In this document: one piece after another, positions 34,879-47,710 of the stretch | Position numbering within the stretch: position 1 is the first letter of the stretch | How the letters are laid out: each line of letters begins with the position of its first letter | DNA from: Scytalidium lignicola | Taxonomy: Eukaryota > Ascomycota > Leotiomycetes | Reading direction: 5' to 3' | Assembly (NCBI GenBank): GCA_002812745.2 | Contig: NCSJ02000003.1 | Coordinates: 62,001 to 126,000, forward strand | DNA length: 64,000 nucleotides | Made by a program: the position numbers and the translations under genes | The notes under the pieces: model-generated | The model's input: the letters and a program-made list of their open reading frames with translations, nothing else | The model's database searches: none | What the model was told of the DNA's origin: nothing

Positions 34879-37800
34879 GCGGGTAAAATGATGTCCAGAT
34901 TCGAAATTCTCGTGGGCCCTTTTTGGGCTATGCTATGCAAGGCTTCGGAGATGGGACTCACTCTCTCCCCCCCCCCCCNAAAAAAATATCTCAAATCTTA
35001 GCAACCGCGCGCTCGCGCCCGCTCAATGTCAAAACAGAAAAGTTTGAAAATATTTTTTCGTGGAGATTGCAAAAATCTCTGGAATCCCACACAATATTTT
35101 CATGATGAGCTGAAAGAAAAAAAAAGAGCCCAAGAGAGGTCGAGGCGAGTCGCCCAAGTGCGTGCTTGATTTGGTCATCACATCACACACACATGTGCTT
35201 CCAAAAGAGTATTACTTGGCATTTGACGCTTGTGATTTTCCCATGAAAAGAAAGGGCGGCTACGGTAGAAAGGAATGCTGTGCTGTGCTGTGCTCTAATC
35301 AGACAGACATATCCTCAATTGTGAAATGACATATGCAAGTGGGAGTGTATCACTCTTCGTAACGCTCTGATAGAATTGTCTAGATCTTACTCGAACCAGG
35401 GGTTGCCAGATTTTGNTTTTTTTTGGGGTTTGAAATACTGTGCTGCACAGTATGGCGCGAGAAAGAAAGGGAAAAAAAAAGATGCGACGCCACCAAGAGG
35501 TCAGGAACCTAAACCCCTTCGAGCTCAAGAATGAGAGCGGGGAAATTACACTTTCGGTCAGAAAAAGAACATAGTGGCTTGGTTATCTCTCTGATCGGGC
35601 ATGATTAAATCGCTCTCTTCTTTCTCGCGCGCCGCCGCCCGCCAGGAAAAATCCCAACCAGGAAGAAGGAGGCTAGAGCTAAGGAGAGTAGAAGCCTCGC
35701 AGCACCCCCTTCATGGATCATGCCTGAATGGTCAATGCAACCCACATCATAGCTGGAGGGATTGCACTTGTATTTGAGTACTTCGTTTTGTGGCGGGCGT
35801 TGGGCGTCCTACGAGGTACACTGTACCTGCATGCTCTCCTATTCCCTTGCAGGCTGAATGACTGTAAGCACGTGGCCGCTCAGACGCTTTGTGACCTGTG
35901 TTGAGCTCTGGCTAGGCAAAAACCCGTCCTGTGGGTTACCGTGGGCCTGCCCGGCGCCCCGTTCATCTCTTGAGAAAGCCGAACCTATCAGTAAAGGCAT
36001 TGAAGACCGGAGATTGGGCTGAGATGAGTCTGTGTACCGGCGGTCGGGAGTTGAGTTTTTGAAATTATCCGCNAAAAAAAGAACCTCGTCATCTCTTTGA
36101 AATATACTGGTACGAGATACACAAGTTGTACAGCGCCAAGTGCCATAATTCTGAACCCGAGAAAAGCTTTGCGATCTCCGGCGTCTACAGGGGGCGGCGC
36201 CGCAGCGGCGAAGGAGGAGGACGGGCGGACGGGGAAACACAGGAACTGGGGTACTTACGATGTTGTACACAGTATTTGTGTAAAGTGGCTGGAAGATGAC
36301 CACTGTACAGTACCGTGATACAGGTGTCATTCAGTCCTTGAGCTGGAACGCGCATGATAGCCCCCCAGACGGTGGTATCGACATCTACCGTACAGTAATC
36401 ACTGTAATTTAATTGCTTGTTCGACGTTCTGCTGCTCGTACACATTGTCCTAGGATAGGCTGGGTTAGTCACCCCTGGTAAACTCCTCCAAACCCTCGGA
36501 AAACAAGGCTCTTATGATACACGTAGAGTTGCACTGGGGTGGAGTAGCTGGAATACCATGATGCTGGTCCGAATCTAGAGCTCGTGGTCCAGATCCCCGT
36601 TGCCACGATGATTTTCCGAGCGGGAGTTTTGATGTACCCGCTAATAAATTAAGTCGCCTTTTTTTGCCTAGAAAGAATGTAGGAATGCAGGGGTCCCCTC
36701 ATCCGAGATGTTAGACGACCACGACGAAGAAACAGCAGGTGGTGAATGACTGAGGGAAAACCACGCCTGCCACGTTATAAGGGCTTTATTTCGTACTTGG
36801 TCCAATGGTAGATGGACATAGTGCCAAGCTGTACAAAACTTGGGTCGGGTTATCCAGGACTTAGCGCCTGCCGGGCCTCTGGAGCAAGACAGTCAAGGAG
36901 ACGGGCGCTTTAAGCTGTAGTGGTTCTGCCGTGTCGGGTCTACACTAAACTGGTTCAAGGTCTGGGGAACTGCCACAATCGGATGTGGATGAATGACAGG
37001 TCCTCAATTGGGAAGGCTTCTGTAAATTTGGTATCCAAACAGCTGACGAGATACAGCACTTCGATGAAGGGTCTCCTGCAAGCTGATAAAAATACCTCAT
37101 TTACAAGAATCATCTGGAGACGTGGCTCGTGGATTCTTGGAGAAGAAAAAAAAAAGTTTCCCATTTCCTGGGTCTCTGTTTGCTGTAGCTCAGTACCGTA
37201 GTTCATGCGTCATGTTCCCCCGATAGTACATGGTCGGTTCCACTCCATACCATCTGAAACCCACGATGATAAGAAATGAGTCTTGTGGTAAGGTTCTCCG
37301 TTGTGGATTAGGCACGGATCATGACTGTGGGTTCTGTTTCCTTGGTTGATTTCAGGATAGCGAAGTCTAGCTCCTCACTCAACACTTGGATAGTAAGTGA
37401 ACCTGAAGGCGATATGAACCGGGCCGAACATCTAGACCAGCTCATTGCAAGTGTCCCTCGGAACCTTTGAGACAAGGTTTTTGGGCTGAAGCAAACACGT
37501 TGGGGATGACTTCACCGGTTGAAAGTATGATGCAACCTTGAGATGGGTAGCATAACTCATCCTCGCCACAAAGCCATACCCGATCGCGTTTCCATTGTGA
37601 CGGGTGAGACCGCAATCGGCGAAATCGTCAGGCTCTAGGCCTGTCGTACGTAGTAAGGTAGTCAAGACAACTACCCCCACGTTTAGAACCACGGATTGGG
37701 TAGCTGGCACGATGCTAGCATCCAAAACTCTATAATTACGGCTAAAGCAGGCCGATCCATGAGAGGATGGCGAGAGAGACCAGCAAGAATCATGGTAATG

Positions 37801-40800
37801 GCTGTTTCACGTAGATAGCTCTGTTTTGAAGCCTAGCTTAAGCGACGGGCCATTATCCAGGTGGAATATCATAGCAATTGCTCGGAGAGCCGGATGGCCT
37901 TGCTGCTCTCGACGCGTTATGAGGTAACTTCCTGACGCTCTGACGAGGCGCAATCTTGAGGCTCTGCAGTAGCCGGAGGTTCCAGCATACGGTATCGTAG
38001 GGTACAACAACATCCGTAATCACATTCACAATCACACAGGGTCCTTACAAGGCAGAATTGTTCGGTGGAGTCACTAGCTGAACTGTACTATCGTTCGGGT
38101 CCGACATGGTGGCAGTTGAGCCGCAGACGCTCTGGAGGGAGATTGTCACGATTGGGGGCCTTGCACCAAGCTTGGACGACGCCAATGCTCTGTTTTCTTC
38201 CCTGGCGGATTTTCTTAATTGCACATCCTATACACATCCTTTCGAGATGGGGCTGGCCGATGAGCCAGTCGCAACTGGTGATCTCCTGGCTGGGTCCGTT
38301 GGGCCCCTGTGTCGGTCACTTGAAGCAGATGGGGCAATTGTGGTTTTGTTCCTTCGGCTGGGCCGGGGTTTTGTTGTGGGAGGTGGTGGTTCGCTTAGGG
38401 TTTTCCGTCCACTTGATGTTGACAACGTTTGCGCCTCAGGCTGCTTTGGAGAGCTATGATTGGGGTCCCGGGTACGGTAGCGAGAGGGTACTGTAAGTCA
38501 CTGTAGGGAAGTAGTCTACGGTACTTTCGTCCCACCTGGCCAGTGCGTCCCTGTCCCGGGGCTGCCAACGAGTCACTTACCGGGTGCCGGTACCGCCAAA
38601 GCATAAGTCTCTTAGGGCATAATCAACGTGCTTTGTGTGGGAGTGGGATTCCGTATCCATTGCCATCGCCATCACGGACAGGCTGACACGCAGAGCTCCA
38701 GAAGGCCCGAGAGTGTATCGAGTGGGGACCAATCCGTCCATCCAAATGCTACTCAATTAGCCTTGCTCGGGAAATGTCATGCGGTCAACCCAAATTCCTC
38801 ATTCATCATTGATCATACAGCCGCAGAACAGCTCAGCACCCAGTTCTGGCTTCTCTGGCGTAGAGGAGTGGTGAGTGATGGTGATGGGTGGTGATGGGTG
38901 GTGCCGGATGTGGTAATGGTAGTTAGTGGTGGTGATACCGTCATTTTACTGGTGGTTGCCCTGCAGCAGAGGTCGTGTTGCTTGCTGGCGCTGCGGGACA
39001 GAGGAAAAGTGCATGATGCACGTCCCAGGGAGTCGGGGCAAGGGGTTTGGGCCAGAAATAGAAACACGGCGCCTCGTACGACCACACGCCCCAAAAATTT
39101 TCGCTTCCCACGAGTCCAATTAACCTTCTCCATCAGTGTAGTTTATCTCGAATATCTCGATGGTGGTGGGCTGCTAGACAGATAGATGCAAGATGGACGG
39201 CAGGAGGATGTCGGCTCCTCGGACTCCTCTGGCACTCCTGTTCCCTTTGTCAAGCCTAGACTCTGATGATGGCGGTGCAAACGAGTCTGCATGCTTAAGT
39301 TATTTCGCTTCGTATTTTCCTCGCAATAACTGGATATCAAAGGATCGCAGCTGAACTTCGAAGACGCAGAGTAAGAGTGTATAGGAATGTAAACTATTGA
39401 AAGGATCCGTATACTGGCAAGACTCACTACCAGTCGCAGCTGAATTGCACTCCTTGCACGTCAAAGAAAGAGAAGAAAATTTTTCGATGGCGAGACGCGT
39501 GGTAATCCATGGTGATGATTACCGCCGTTGGTAAAACCACGATGATATCGAACCAGTGAGTGAGGTACACTATGCGCTTTCATCTCGAGGTTCTTGGTGG
39601 TGGTTGACACTCGGCTGTCTTGTCCATGCCGCGGAAGCCAACGCCCACCTTTCCGGGAAGGGACAGCTGGCTGGCACTTCCTCACGTTTTGGGACTGATG
39701 CTGGACCAAAGGCTCCGACCCAAGGTGTCTTGCTCGATTTCATTCGCTACAGGTTGTGTCGTGCAGACTCTGCCAGAATCCCAAATCGGAATGGCGATGC
39801 ACAGGCTGGCGCCCCGGGACAGGCTGAATGTCTGAATTTTTTTCTTTCTTCCCTCTTCTCTTCTGGTATCCTTGCGCGTACCTGAGCATTAGTGGCACCG
39901 CCCCGGTTTGCTGCAGCGCTGCTGTGGCTAATCACCGCCTCGTTCCCCGACAACAGCAGCAAGTGAATATGCCGCAGGCAACGCCAGCACGCAAAGCAGA
40001 CTACTGTAGACCACTGTACTGTACTGTACAGTGCTGGGGTTGGTGCTGGCTCAAACCGACTCAACCACTTTAGCGGAATAGTAAGCACGAGCGAAGTGAC
40101 TCGATTACCACGAGAGAAACGGGCTGCTCGCCGCCCCCAGGAAGAAGCATCGTGAGGTTGCGAACCTGGTCTGCCTGACCTGATCAGTACGGTAATGAGT
40201 CCACCCAGTGTCTCAGACGGTGCCCTCAAATTGAACCCCGTGCGAAGTGCAGCAAGGGCGGCAATGGCTCGGAGGTGTTGGTGCGCGCTCTCTCTCTCTC
40301 TGTGCAGATCTGGCGAGACGAGGCGGCTCGAGCCCAAGAGAGTCGAGCGGCCGGAGAAAGACCAGCAAAGTGAGAGACCGTAGATGGAAAACAGCGCATC
40401 GGACCGAGAGGAGATTCGCAGACTGTACGAGCAGAGATCCAGATCCAGGCCGGAAGATGGCGAGTGTCAAAAGCTCGTTCTATTGGCAGGATCGCATTCT
40501 CCTGCGGGAGGGCCGAGAGGGAGGGGGTAAAGGTCGAAATGGAGGAATGGAGAATTGGAGAAAAGAGATAGGGAAGTGTGAGGGAGATCTTAGGAGGTAT
40601 CTCCCGGCAGCGTGCTGGACGGCATCTACAGGACAGTTGACTTGGTGACCCGTGCAGCAGCCGTCCAGGTTGGTTCGGGCCATGAGCCAGGACCATGAGC
40701 CAGGACCATGAGCGCTAGACGCAAGCCTAAGTCCGAAGGAGGATTAGCCGGACCACCTACCACGCGATGTAGCAGCTAGGGGGGCAGGGGGTCAAGCAGA

Positions 40801-40927
40801 AAAAGTCCCCAGGCCCAGGGTGTAAATGGCTCTGTGAAGCCCAAGGGTCAACCAGGAGCCCGGCGGCGTGGAATACCCTGGTCCCCGCTCCCATTTCCCC
40901 CTTGTCCGTTGCTTCTTTTTGGTCCTC

Positions 40928-40968
40928 GGTCTCTCCTCTCTTCTCTCTTTTCTCTTCTCTTCTCTTCA
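40928..40968. repeat. (TCTCT)n pyrimidine tract
   Basis: CT-only run of about 40 bp (CTCTCCTCTCTTCTCTC...) in the presumed promoter or leader region of the homeobox gene. Confidence 0.8.
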
Positions 40969-41791
40969 CTTGCCATTGCCTTTCCTTATCCCTAATATCC
41001 CCCAAGCCACGCTGCCAAGAAACAGCAGCGCGCGCGAGAGATCCAGGGATCGCTGGGGCGAGAGAGTGTCAGACCCAATGCCGCCTCTGACTGGCGATTT
41101 TGGCACATCCTGCAGCATGGGGAGATCCCATCGTGGTTGCCCTTTTTGCAAAAGCTCTGTCTTTGTACAGTACTGTAACTTACCGGGTCCCTACCGTCCC
41201 CCTTGTGCTCCCGGTGCTCCAAGTTGTGTGTTGCCGCAGCCGTCCGTCAACCACCCCCCGGCACTCGTGCCCCGTGGAATTCGCACCCTCTCCCCCTCTG
41301 CAGCACAGCAAAGCACAGCAAAGCAACCGCCAAATTTGCTGCTAAACCATCCCCATGCCTCGCTGTTATGCCATGCCATTGATGCCCGGGACTTTTCTGG
41401 CCTGGACCTGCTTCGAAAAGCTGCTTCAAACTCCAATTGGCAAGGCAAAGTAATTAAGTCATTGAAAGTAGCCAGCCCAGCCTTTTTCTCTCCCACCCCT
41501 CCTTGGGAAACCCCCCGTTTACAAACGCAGCTGTCTCTTTTTTTCCCTCGCACTCGCCTTCTCCCACCACCACTACACCACCCCCCGTCGTGTGTACCCT
41601 GCAGCCCCGTCCGCTCAACCACTTTGTTGTCCTGCCTCGATCCTATATTTTACCTGCTATCCCCACGAGTTGTGCCCGGTACGACTGAAGATCTGGTTGC
41701 GCTGGTAGAACGACAAAACGCTACTCGGGTCCTTGTGTGCTTGTGTACCCTGTGTCCCTGAGTCCGTGTCGGGGTGTTCGTAGTACGACAG

Positions 41792-41823
41792 AGAGTGATA
41801 GAGTGAGTGAGAGAGAGAGAGGG
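41792..41823. repeat. (GAGT)n/(GA)n microsatellite
   Basis: GAGTGATAGAGTGAGTGAGAGAG-type run about 0.7 kb upstream of the homeobox start codon. Confidence 0.8.
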
Positions 41824-42521
41824 TGCCGGGGATTCGAGCATCGCTTACGAGTTACGTGCGCATCTGTATGTCCCGCGACTTCCTTCTTATGTACTCCACT
41901 CCTTTCCTCCTCTGCGGCTTTGTTCCTTCGTTTTTGTTATTTACGACTGACCCTCAGACAGCAGCTCCTGCATCTCTCTTTCGTGTCTTCTCTGGAGCCC
42001 AATCCTACTACGCTTTCCTGCAACGCGACTTTTCAATCCGTTGTGAAGCAATTGCTGCTGTCTGCTGTCGCTCCACCTTCAAGGGGTCTCCTAACCGCTC
42101 CGGAATACGCGACCTCAACCTCGACCTCTCCCCCTTCTTCCTCTTCTCGCCTCAAAACAAACAACGCCAATTTCAAACATCATTCTTAAACCTGTCATTC
42201 CTTTGATCCTATCAAGTCTACACTCTTTTGGCTTCGCAATAGTCGATCTTTTTTCGTTCATATTACTTTTTATTTAAACACATCAACTACCGTTACCCTC
42301 CATCCTACGAAGATCCTAGCTCGATTAGCCACCAGGACCTGCGTTATAGTCATATACACCATCTCCAATCGTATACACGGAAAGATATTTATCTGATATC
42401 TCAAATCTATTTGGACTTCATCTCGCGTTGGAATATACCTAAAACGGGGTCTCTTTTTTTGGAAGTGACAACTAGTCATCGCCATCAAACCTAATCTAGG
42501 GTCCTGTGACGCATTCCTAAT

Positions 42522-44476
42522 ATGGAATATCTCGAACAACCACTGCAATATATTGTATATCCGCATCATATTTCACAACCAAATACGCCATATCACGAGC
42601 ATCCTCCGACCTATTCCATTCATCCACTACCTCAACAAGCTCCGACAATGATGTCAATGCCTCCAAAGATGCACGATCCTAAGCCACGGCTAGGAAAAGA
42701 AGAGGTCGAAATTTTGGAACGCGAGTTTCAGAGGAATCCAAAGCCATCCACTCAGGTCAAGCGACAATATGCCGAGGAAATGGCTGTCGAGCTTCCAAGG
42801 ATCAATGTAAGTAGGACTAGTTCAATAGTAACTCGGTAAATACTAATAGCCTGCAGAACTGGTTCCAAAATCGACGCGCAAAACGAAAGCAGGAGAAGAA
42901 GCAGGAGGCCTTAGAAGCTAGCCAGACGCAAGAAGTTGGCTGTGCATATTCAGAACCTTCTTCACCAGACTTTTTCAACCCACAATCGTTTTTCGACAAT
43001 AACGAACTCTCGCCCCAACAGTCAGTTGGGTCATTTTCGAACATTAGCGGCCCTTGTCCGCAATACGCCGATCTTGGCGGCGTCGGTATGGACTCCATAC
43101 ATCAGACTCTCTCTGCTACCCAGAGCTCTTCGAGTCACGATGACTTCCAGAATGCATATGAGGAACAGCACGACGGTCTTCCGTCCATATATGGATCTTC
43201 AACCAATGGCTTGCCAAACGGTGACCTTACTCAGCTTGCTAACTTCAATGGAGTGTCGGAATTCCCTTACGATGGAGCGTTCATAAATAACTCGTTCGAT
43301 GAATCCGCACACTCGGTCCAAGGCCTTCATGAATCAACAGCCACTTATAACGATTACCCGGTTTCCAGCGTTGAAGGCGTTCAACCAGTAATAATGACAA
43401 CAAACTTCCCTTCACAACTTCTCCCTGGCCACCTCCAAGACCTATCCCAGAACCAGCTCTCCGAAGGCTCTGATGAAACTCCGATGGCAGTTGGCTTTAC
43501 TTACTCTACAGCAGAATCCGACGACGAGTCTCTCTCACCTCCAGGCCCGTCACTCCCGTTCAAGTCACCACAGCCTACAGACATTGCATCCCGCCGGAAG
43601 AAGGTCCATAACAAGCCTGCGGCTTTAGGAACTGATACGATACGGAGTCGACCACTAGTAGGGCCTCGGACGGTTTCGCATGCAGACGGAATTCGTCGCC
43701 ACACAGATAGTCCTCATAGCTCACCAATGCGTCGCATTAGTTCCGCAGGAGGTAACTCAAGAAATGTCATTTCTGGACGCGTCAACAAGTCTGGTGTCGA
43801 ATCTTCGCAGAGATCGCCAATCAACTTTGGTGGGTTTGCTACCACTGAAGCATTTATAGAGCGTAACCACCACGGAATCCGGTATGCTCATGGAATGACA
43901 GCTCCACCGGCCCCAAATAGCAGCTTAGCGCCGCCAACACCCCTGTCTCCACATGGAGGAGAGATGGGCTTGGTTAAGAGAGCCAACACCGTATCATCCA
44001 CTTCCCCCTCCGATAGTGGGTTGAGTTTTACATATAATCCCAGTTGCTATAGCGCTGGGGAGGACCAAAACTTAGCATCCCCTCCTGAGACTCCACAAGC
44101 TCAGATGATATTGCATGCGGCTACCAATGGATGGACCACCGGGCCCGAAATCAACGAACGACAATGGGACTTTGAAGTCCCAGATGAACCCATCTATACC
44201 CCGGCACACGAAACGTTCCTCGAGTTGCAGATGCCTCAGCCCATGTATTTATCGAGCATGAGTCAGCCAGTTACTCCTGCCTTTGGTCAGTTCAGTCCAA
44301 GTGTTCTGTCGGCTCACGAGTCGCCGCAGTACACGCAAATGCCTGGGCAAACGGATTATCCGTTCGTAGAGCCCCAGCATTATCCAATCATGTCGAACCC
44401 GAGCCCTTCTTCGGCATCGAGACACAAGACGTTCCAATTCTCGAACTGCACACCTGCTGATTTCTCGGACAAATGA
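42522..44476 (+). CDS. Homeobox transcription factor
   Basis: Exons 42522-42806 and 42857-44476 (634 aa), phase-0 intron. The homeodomain spans about 52-110: PRLGKEEVEILEREFQRNPKPS (helix 1), VKRQYAEEMAVELPRIN (helix 2 and turn), then NWFQNRRAKRKQEKK (recognition helix, with W97, F98, N100 and R102). The intron falls exactly between IN and NWFQNRR, so either exon alone lacks a complete DNA-binding domain. The remaining ~520 residues are Ser/Pro/Gln-rich with no second domain seen and probably serve activation or repression. Family members in filamentous ascomycetes control hyphal growth, conidiation, fruit-body and appressorium development; the exact ortholog was not determined. Exceptionally long upstream non-coding sequence suggests complex control. 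Confidence 0.93.
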
Positions 44477-45591
44477 AAGCACCAATTTTTCGCATCCTTT
44501 CTATCGTCCATCCGAAGGCGATCATGCCTTTCTCGCCTTTGTGGTGACTGCTTCGCCTCACCACGTGTAACAACATTTGCAAATACGACTACAATACTGT
44601 TTCTTTTAGCGTTGAGCGTTTGCCGTTTGCAGCATTGGGCTGTATTTTCACATTTCATAATGTAATATGGATGGACACGAGTAGCTGTCAGTCTGTTAAA
44701 TGTTTTCACGACATAAATAGCGAAGGAAAATATATACCCAAAAAAAGAGCAACCATCGGGATTGACAATGGGACTGGGCAGGAATATTTTGGGAGGGCTT
44801 TGTACTTGGCGAGCCCAGGCGTAATCGGTCATGTATGAAAGAGGGATACATATATATATATATATATATNATCAAATCTGGAGCTGAGGAATGGGGAAAG
44901 CGTTTCGTCTGGAATTTAGGGATCTGCTGTAACTACATTGGCTTTGTCTTTTGTATATAGCTGAATCTAAAATCAAAAGCCATGTCACTTTTAAACTCGC
45001 CATGTCAATTCTTCCAATCGCCACATATCCGATAACTTGCGATGTAACTTAACTCTCTTGTCCAGGACTAATAGTGTGTTTACCTTTGTAGAAGACGTGT
45101 CGTGTTTTTCTTTTCATTATGAAAGCCGAGACACGGGCATCAGTGCTTCTCTACCGCTCTTTGCATTAGGTAATGAATGCCAATAGAGGCAACTAGATCC
45201 CTTTCAATGCTTACTGTTGAGCTTGGATGGATTAGATGGACTAGATGGACAAGATGGATGTATCTAAACCCTTATCGGAGCCTTATCTGCTCAATCTCTG
45301 CTTACTGCCTCCGACTCGGAGCTCCAGCCCCTGTTTACCAGAGCGTTGCGCTACGTCATGATTGGCCCCAGGTACAACTCCCCCACCTTAAAGCCGTAGC
45401 AAAGCGAAGATGGGAGCTTCGACAGTGGATGGTCAACAGTGGATGGTCAACATACAAAACTTCACTTTATTGCACTCCCACAAAAGACATTCCTGCAAAA
45501 CAGGCACACTCATCATTCTCTACAATTCAGTGATTTTGTTGTCCTCGACTTTGTATATACATACCAGCTTCTAATAACTATTATTTCAGCA
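44477..45591. other. Spacer between homeobox and P5C dehydrogenase genes
   Basis: 3' UTR of the homeobox gene, then the P5CDH promoter. Contains a (TA)n run ending in an ambiguous base (44849-44870), an imperfect decamer array of AGATGGACT units (about 45224-45260) and a 16-bp direct duplication (CAGTGGATGGTCAA, 45423-45452). No gene recognised. Confidence 0.5.
44849..44869. repeat. (TA)n microsatellite
   Basis: About ten TA units ending at an ambiguous base, downstream of the homeobox gene. Confidence 0.8.
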
Positions 45592-47500
45592 ATGATTTCA
45601 CCGAGCTTGAGAAGCTCGGTACGAGCTAGACAAGTTTATCAATGCTGCGCGCTCACGATTCCCCGCACTGCCACTCTGTCCACTTTAGCTGCCTTCAAGG
45701 TGCCCAAGATCTCCAATGAGCCAAATGTAAGTTTCAATTGGATTGTTGTTTGCTTCTTTTTGCTTTGGTTTACAAAGAGGCTGAGTTTTCAAAATAGCAT
45801 CACTACGCAAAGGGCTCGGCACAGCGTCAGGGTCTCACGGCTGCCGTTGACGGGCTTCAAAAGAAGATACCGGTGGAGGTTCCAATAGTGGTAGGAGGAA
45901 AGGAGGTATGTTGCATGTATCCTAATCTTTATTGCATCATCTATTCCCGGATTCGGTAGCCGAAGTATTGCGGAGGAGCTGATTGTTGATATCCTTGTAG
46001 ATCACAACCTCTACAATCGCAAAACAGTACAACCCGGCCAACCATTCCACAGCGGTAGCTTCCTACTCCAAAGCCTCTCCTTCTGATGTCTCCACCGCCA
46101 TTGAAGCTGCCCTCGCAGCAAAATCAGAATGGGAGTCACTTCCGTTCGCTGATCGTGCTGCAGTCTTTCTCAAAGCTGCAGATTTACTCTCCGGCAAGTA
46201 CAGATACGACATCATGGCTGCAACGATGCTAGGACAAGGCAAGAACGCCTGGCAAGCAGAGATTGACGCTGCGGCTGAATCAGCCGACTTCCTGAGATTC
46301 AGCGTCCAGTATGCGGAGGAGCTGTATGCTACTCAGCCGGCGCATAATTCAGCTGGTGTATGGAATCGGGTTGAGTATAGACCATTGGAAGGGTTTGTCT
46401 ATGCCGTTACGCCGTTTAATTTTACTGCCATCGCGGGAAATATACCTGGTGCGCCGGCACTGATGGGGAATGTGGTTGTCTGGAAACCTTCGGACTCGGC
46501 TATTGCTTCTAATTGGCTCATGTATAACATTCTGCTCGAGGCTGGTCTTCCAAAGAATGTTATCCAGTTTGTGCCTGGTGATCCAGAGGAAGTCACCAAG
46601 GTTGTGCTTGAGCATAAACAATTCGCTGCGCTCCATTATACTGGAAGTACGGCTGTGTTCAGAAACCTGTATGGGCAGATCTCGAACGGTGTGGCGCAGG
46701 GGAAATATCAAGGATATCCACGCGTTGTGGGTGAGACAGGAGGCAAGAACTTCCACCTCGTTCACTCGTCGGCCGATCTTGAGAACGCTGCAGTTCAGAC
46801 AGTTCGTGGGGCTTTTGAGTATCAAGGACAGAAGTGTAGCGCAACATCCAGAGCTTATGTTCCCAAGTCTGTCTGGCCAGAATTTAAGGAACAATTAGTG
46901 TCTGCTACCAAAGGGCTCTCGGTTGGACCACAGACAGATTACAAGAATTTTGTGGGTCCAGTCATCCACGATCGGTCTTTCAACAAGCTATCAGGAGTCA
47001 TAGACGCTGCGAAGGAGGACAAGGAGTTAGAATTACTGGTTGGAGGCAAGTATGACGGCTCGACAGGCTACTACGTCTCCCCAACCATCTACCAGACCAC
47101 GAACCCAAACCATCACCTTCTCTCGACGGAGCTCTTTGGTCCAATCCTAGTGGTATATGTTTATGATGACACAACCGCACCTGAAGAAGCCTTCTCTTCT
47201 GTTTGCAAGCTCATCGACACCACATCCGAGTATGGCCTCACGGGATCGGTCTTTGCAAGCGACAGATCCGCAATCCGATTCGCAGAAGACGCATTAAGGA
47301 ACGCAGCCGGCAACTTCTACATCAACTGCAAGAGCACGGGAGCTGTAGTTGGACAACAACCCTTCGGCGGTGCCAGAGCGAGCGGAACAAACGATAAGGC
47401 AGGTAGCATGAATCTGCTTACTCGATTCGTGAGCATGAGGAGCATTAAGGAGGAGTTTAATACCACCGCTAAGGTTGAATATCCTAGTAACGAGGTTTGA
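45592..47500 (+). CDS. PUT2: Mitochondrial delta-1-pyrroline-5-carboxylate dehydrogenase
   Basis: Exons 45592-45726, 45798-45905 and 46001-47500 (580 aa). The N terminus is rich in Ser/Arg without acids (MISPSLRSSVRARQVYQ...), a mitochondrial presequence. The ALDH fold shows YAVTPFNFTAIAGN, VVWKPSDSA, FTGS-like ALHYTGSTAVF, VGETGGKNF with general-base Glu326, and QGQKCSATSRAYVP with catalytic Cys360. The C-terminal region has STGAVVGQQPFGGARASGTNDKAG. This matches the P5CDH (ALDH4) family and not generic ALDHs. It oxidises glutamate semialdehyde/P5C to glutamate with NAD+, the second step of proline use. Three introns-joins are consistent. Usually induced by proline in fungi; no PrnA-type site was identified by eye. 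Confidence 0.96.
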
Positions 47501-47710
47501 TTGATATATAGGAGTAGTTTTTTCTTCNTTTTTATCTAGTTTAAAGGAAGGGGAAAAGCCTATTATTTTACGACTTGACGAAATTAGAGAATGTTTGAAA
47601 TCCAATTCAAAACCATTCGGGGGAAAGGGGAGAACGCGGGGTTATTGAAGCTCTATATACCTTAGTATATTCTAAAATTGCATCACATGCCGAAAGGATT
47701 GGCATTAAAG

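Larger units (their letters stand above)
31972..42521. promoter_or_regulatory. 10.5 kb non-coding block upstream of the homeobox gene
   Basis: No supportable gene. Roughly three zones are seen. 31.97-36.5 kb is AT-rich with long homopolymers and seven of the window's ambiguous bases, each next to an A, T or C run. 36.5-40.2 kb is of mixed composition with only short or mutually overlapping frames. 40.2-42.5 kb is pyrimidine-rich on the + strand with CT/GA microsatellites and looks like promoter plus long leader of the homeobox gene. TACTGTAC/TACAGTAC-like palindromes recur (e.g. 33426, 33644, 36303, 40016, 41166). The longest ATG frame (297 codons, 40868-41761) lies in the CT-rich zone and shows no domain. 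Confidence 0.5.

Noticed and set aside
38065..38496. Two overlapping + frames (143 and 117 codons) plus a - frame
   Set aside because: Several frames open at once indicates composition rather than selection; no motif recognised in any.
39747..40696. Leftward frames of 196 and 156 codons
   Set aside because: Cross microsatellite-like (CT)n sequence, lack domains, and overlap rightward frames of similar size.
40868..41761. 297-codon open frame in the CT-rich zone before the homeobox gene
   Set aside because: Low-complexity Pro/Ser/Leu composition follows from the pyrimidine-rich DNA, no domain is seen, and an overlapping frame of 143 codons is open on the other strand.
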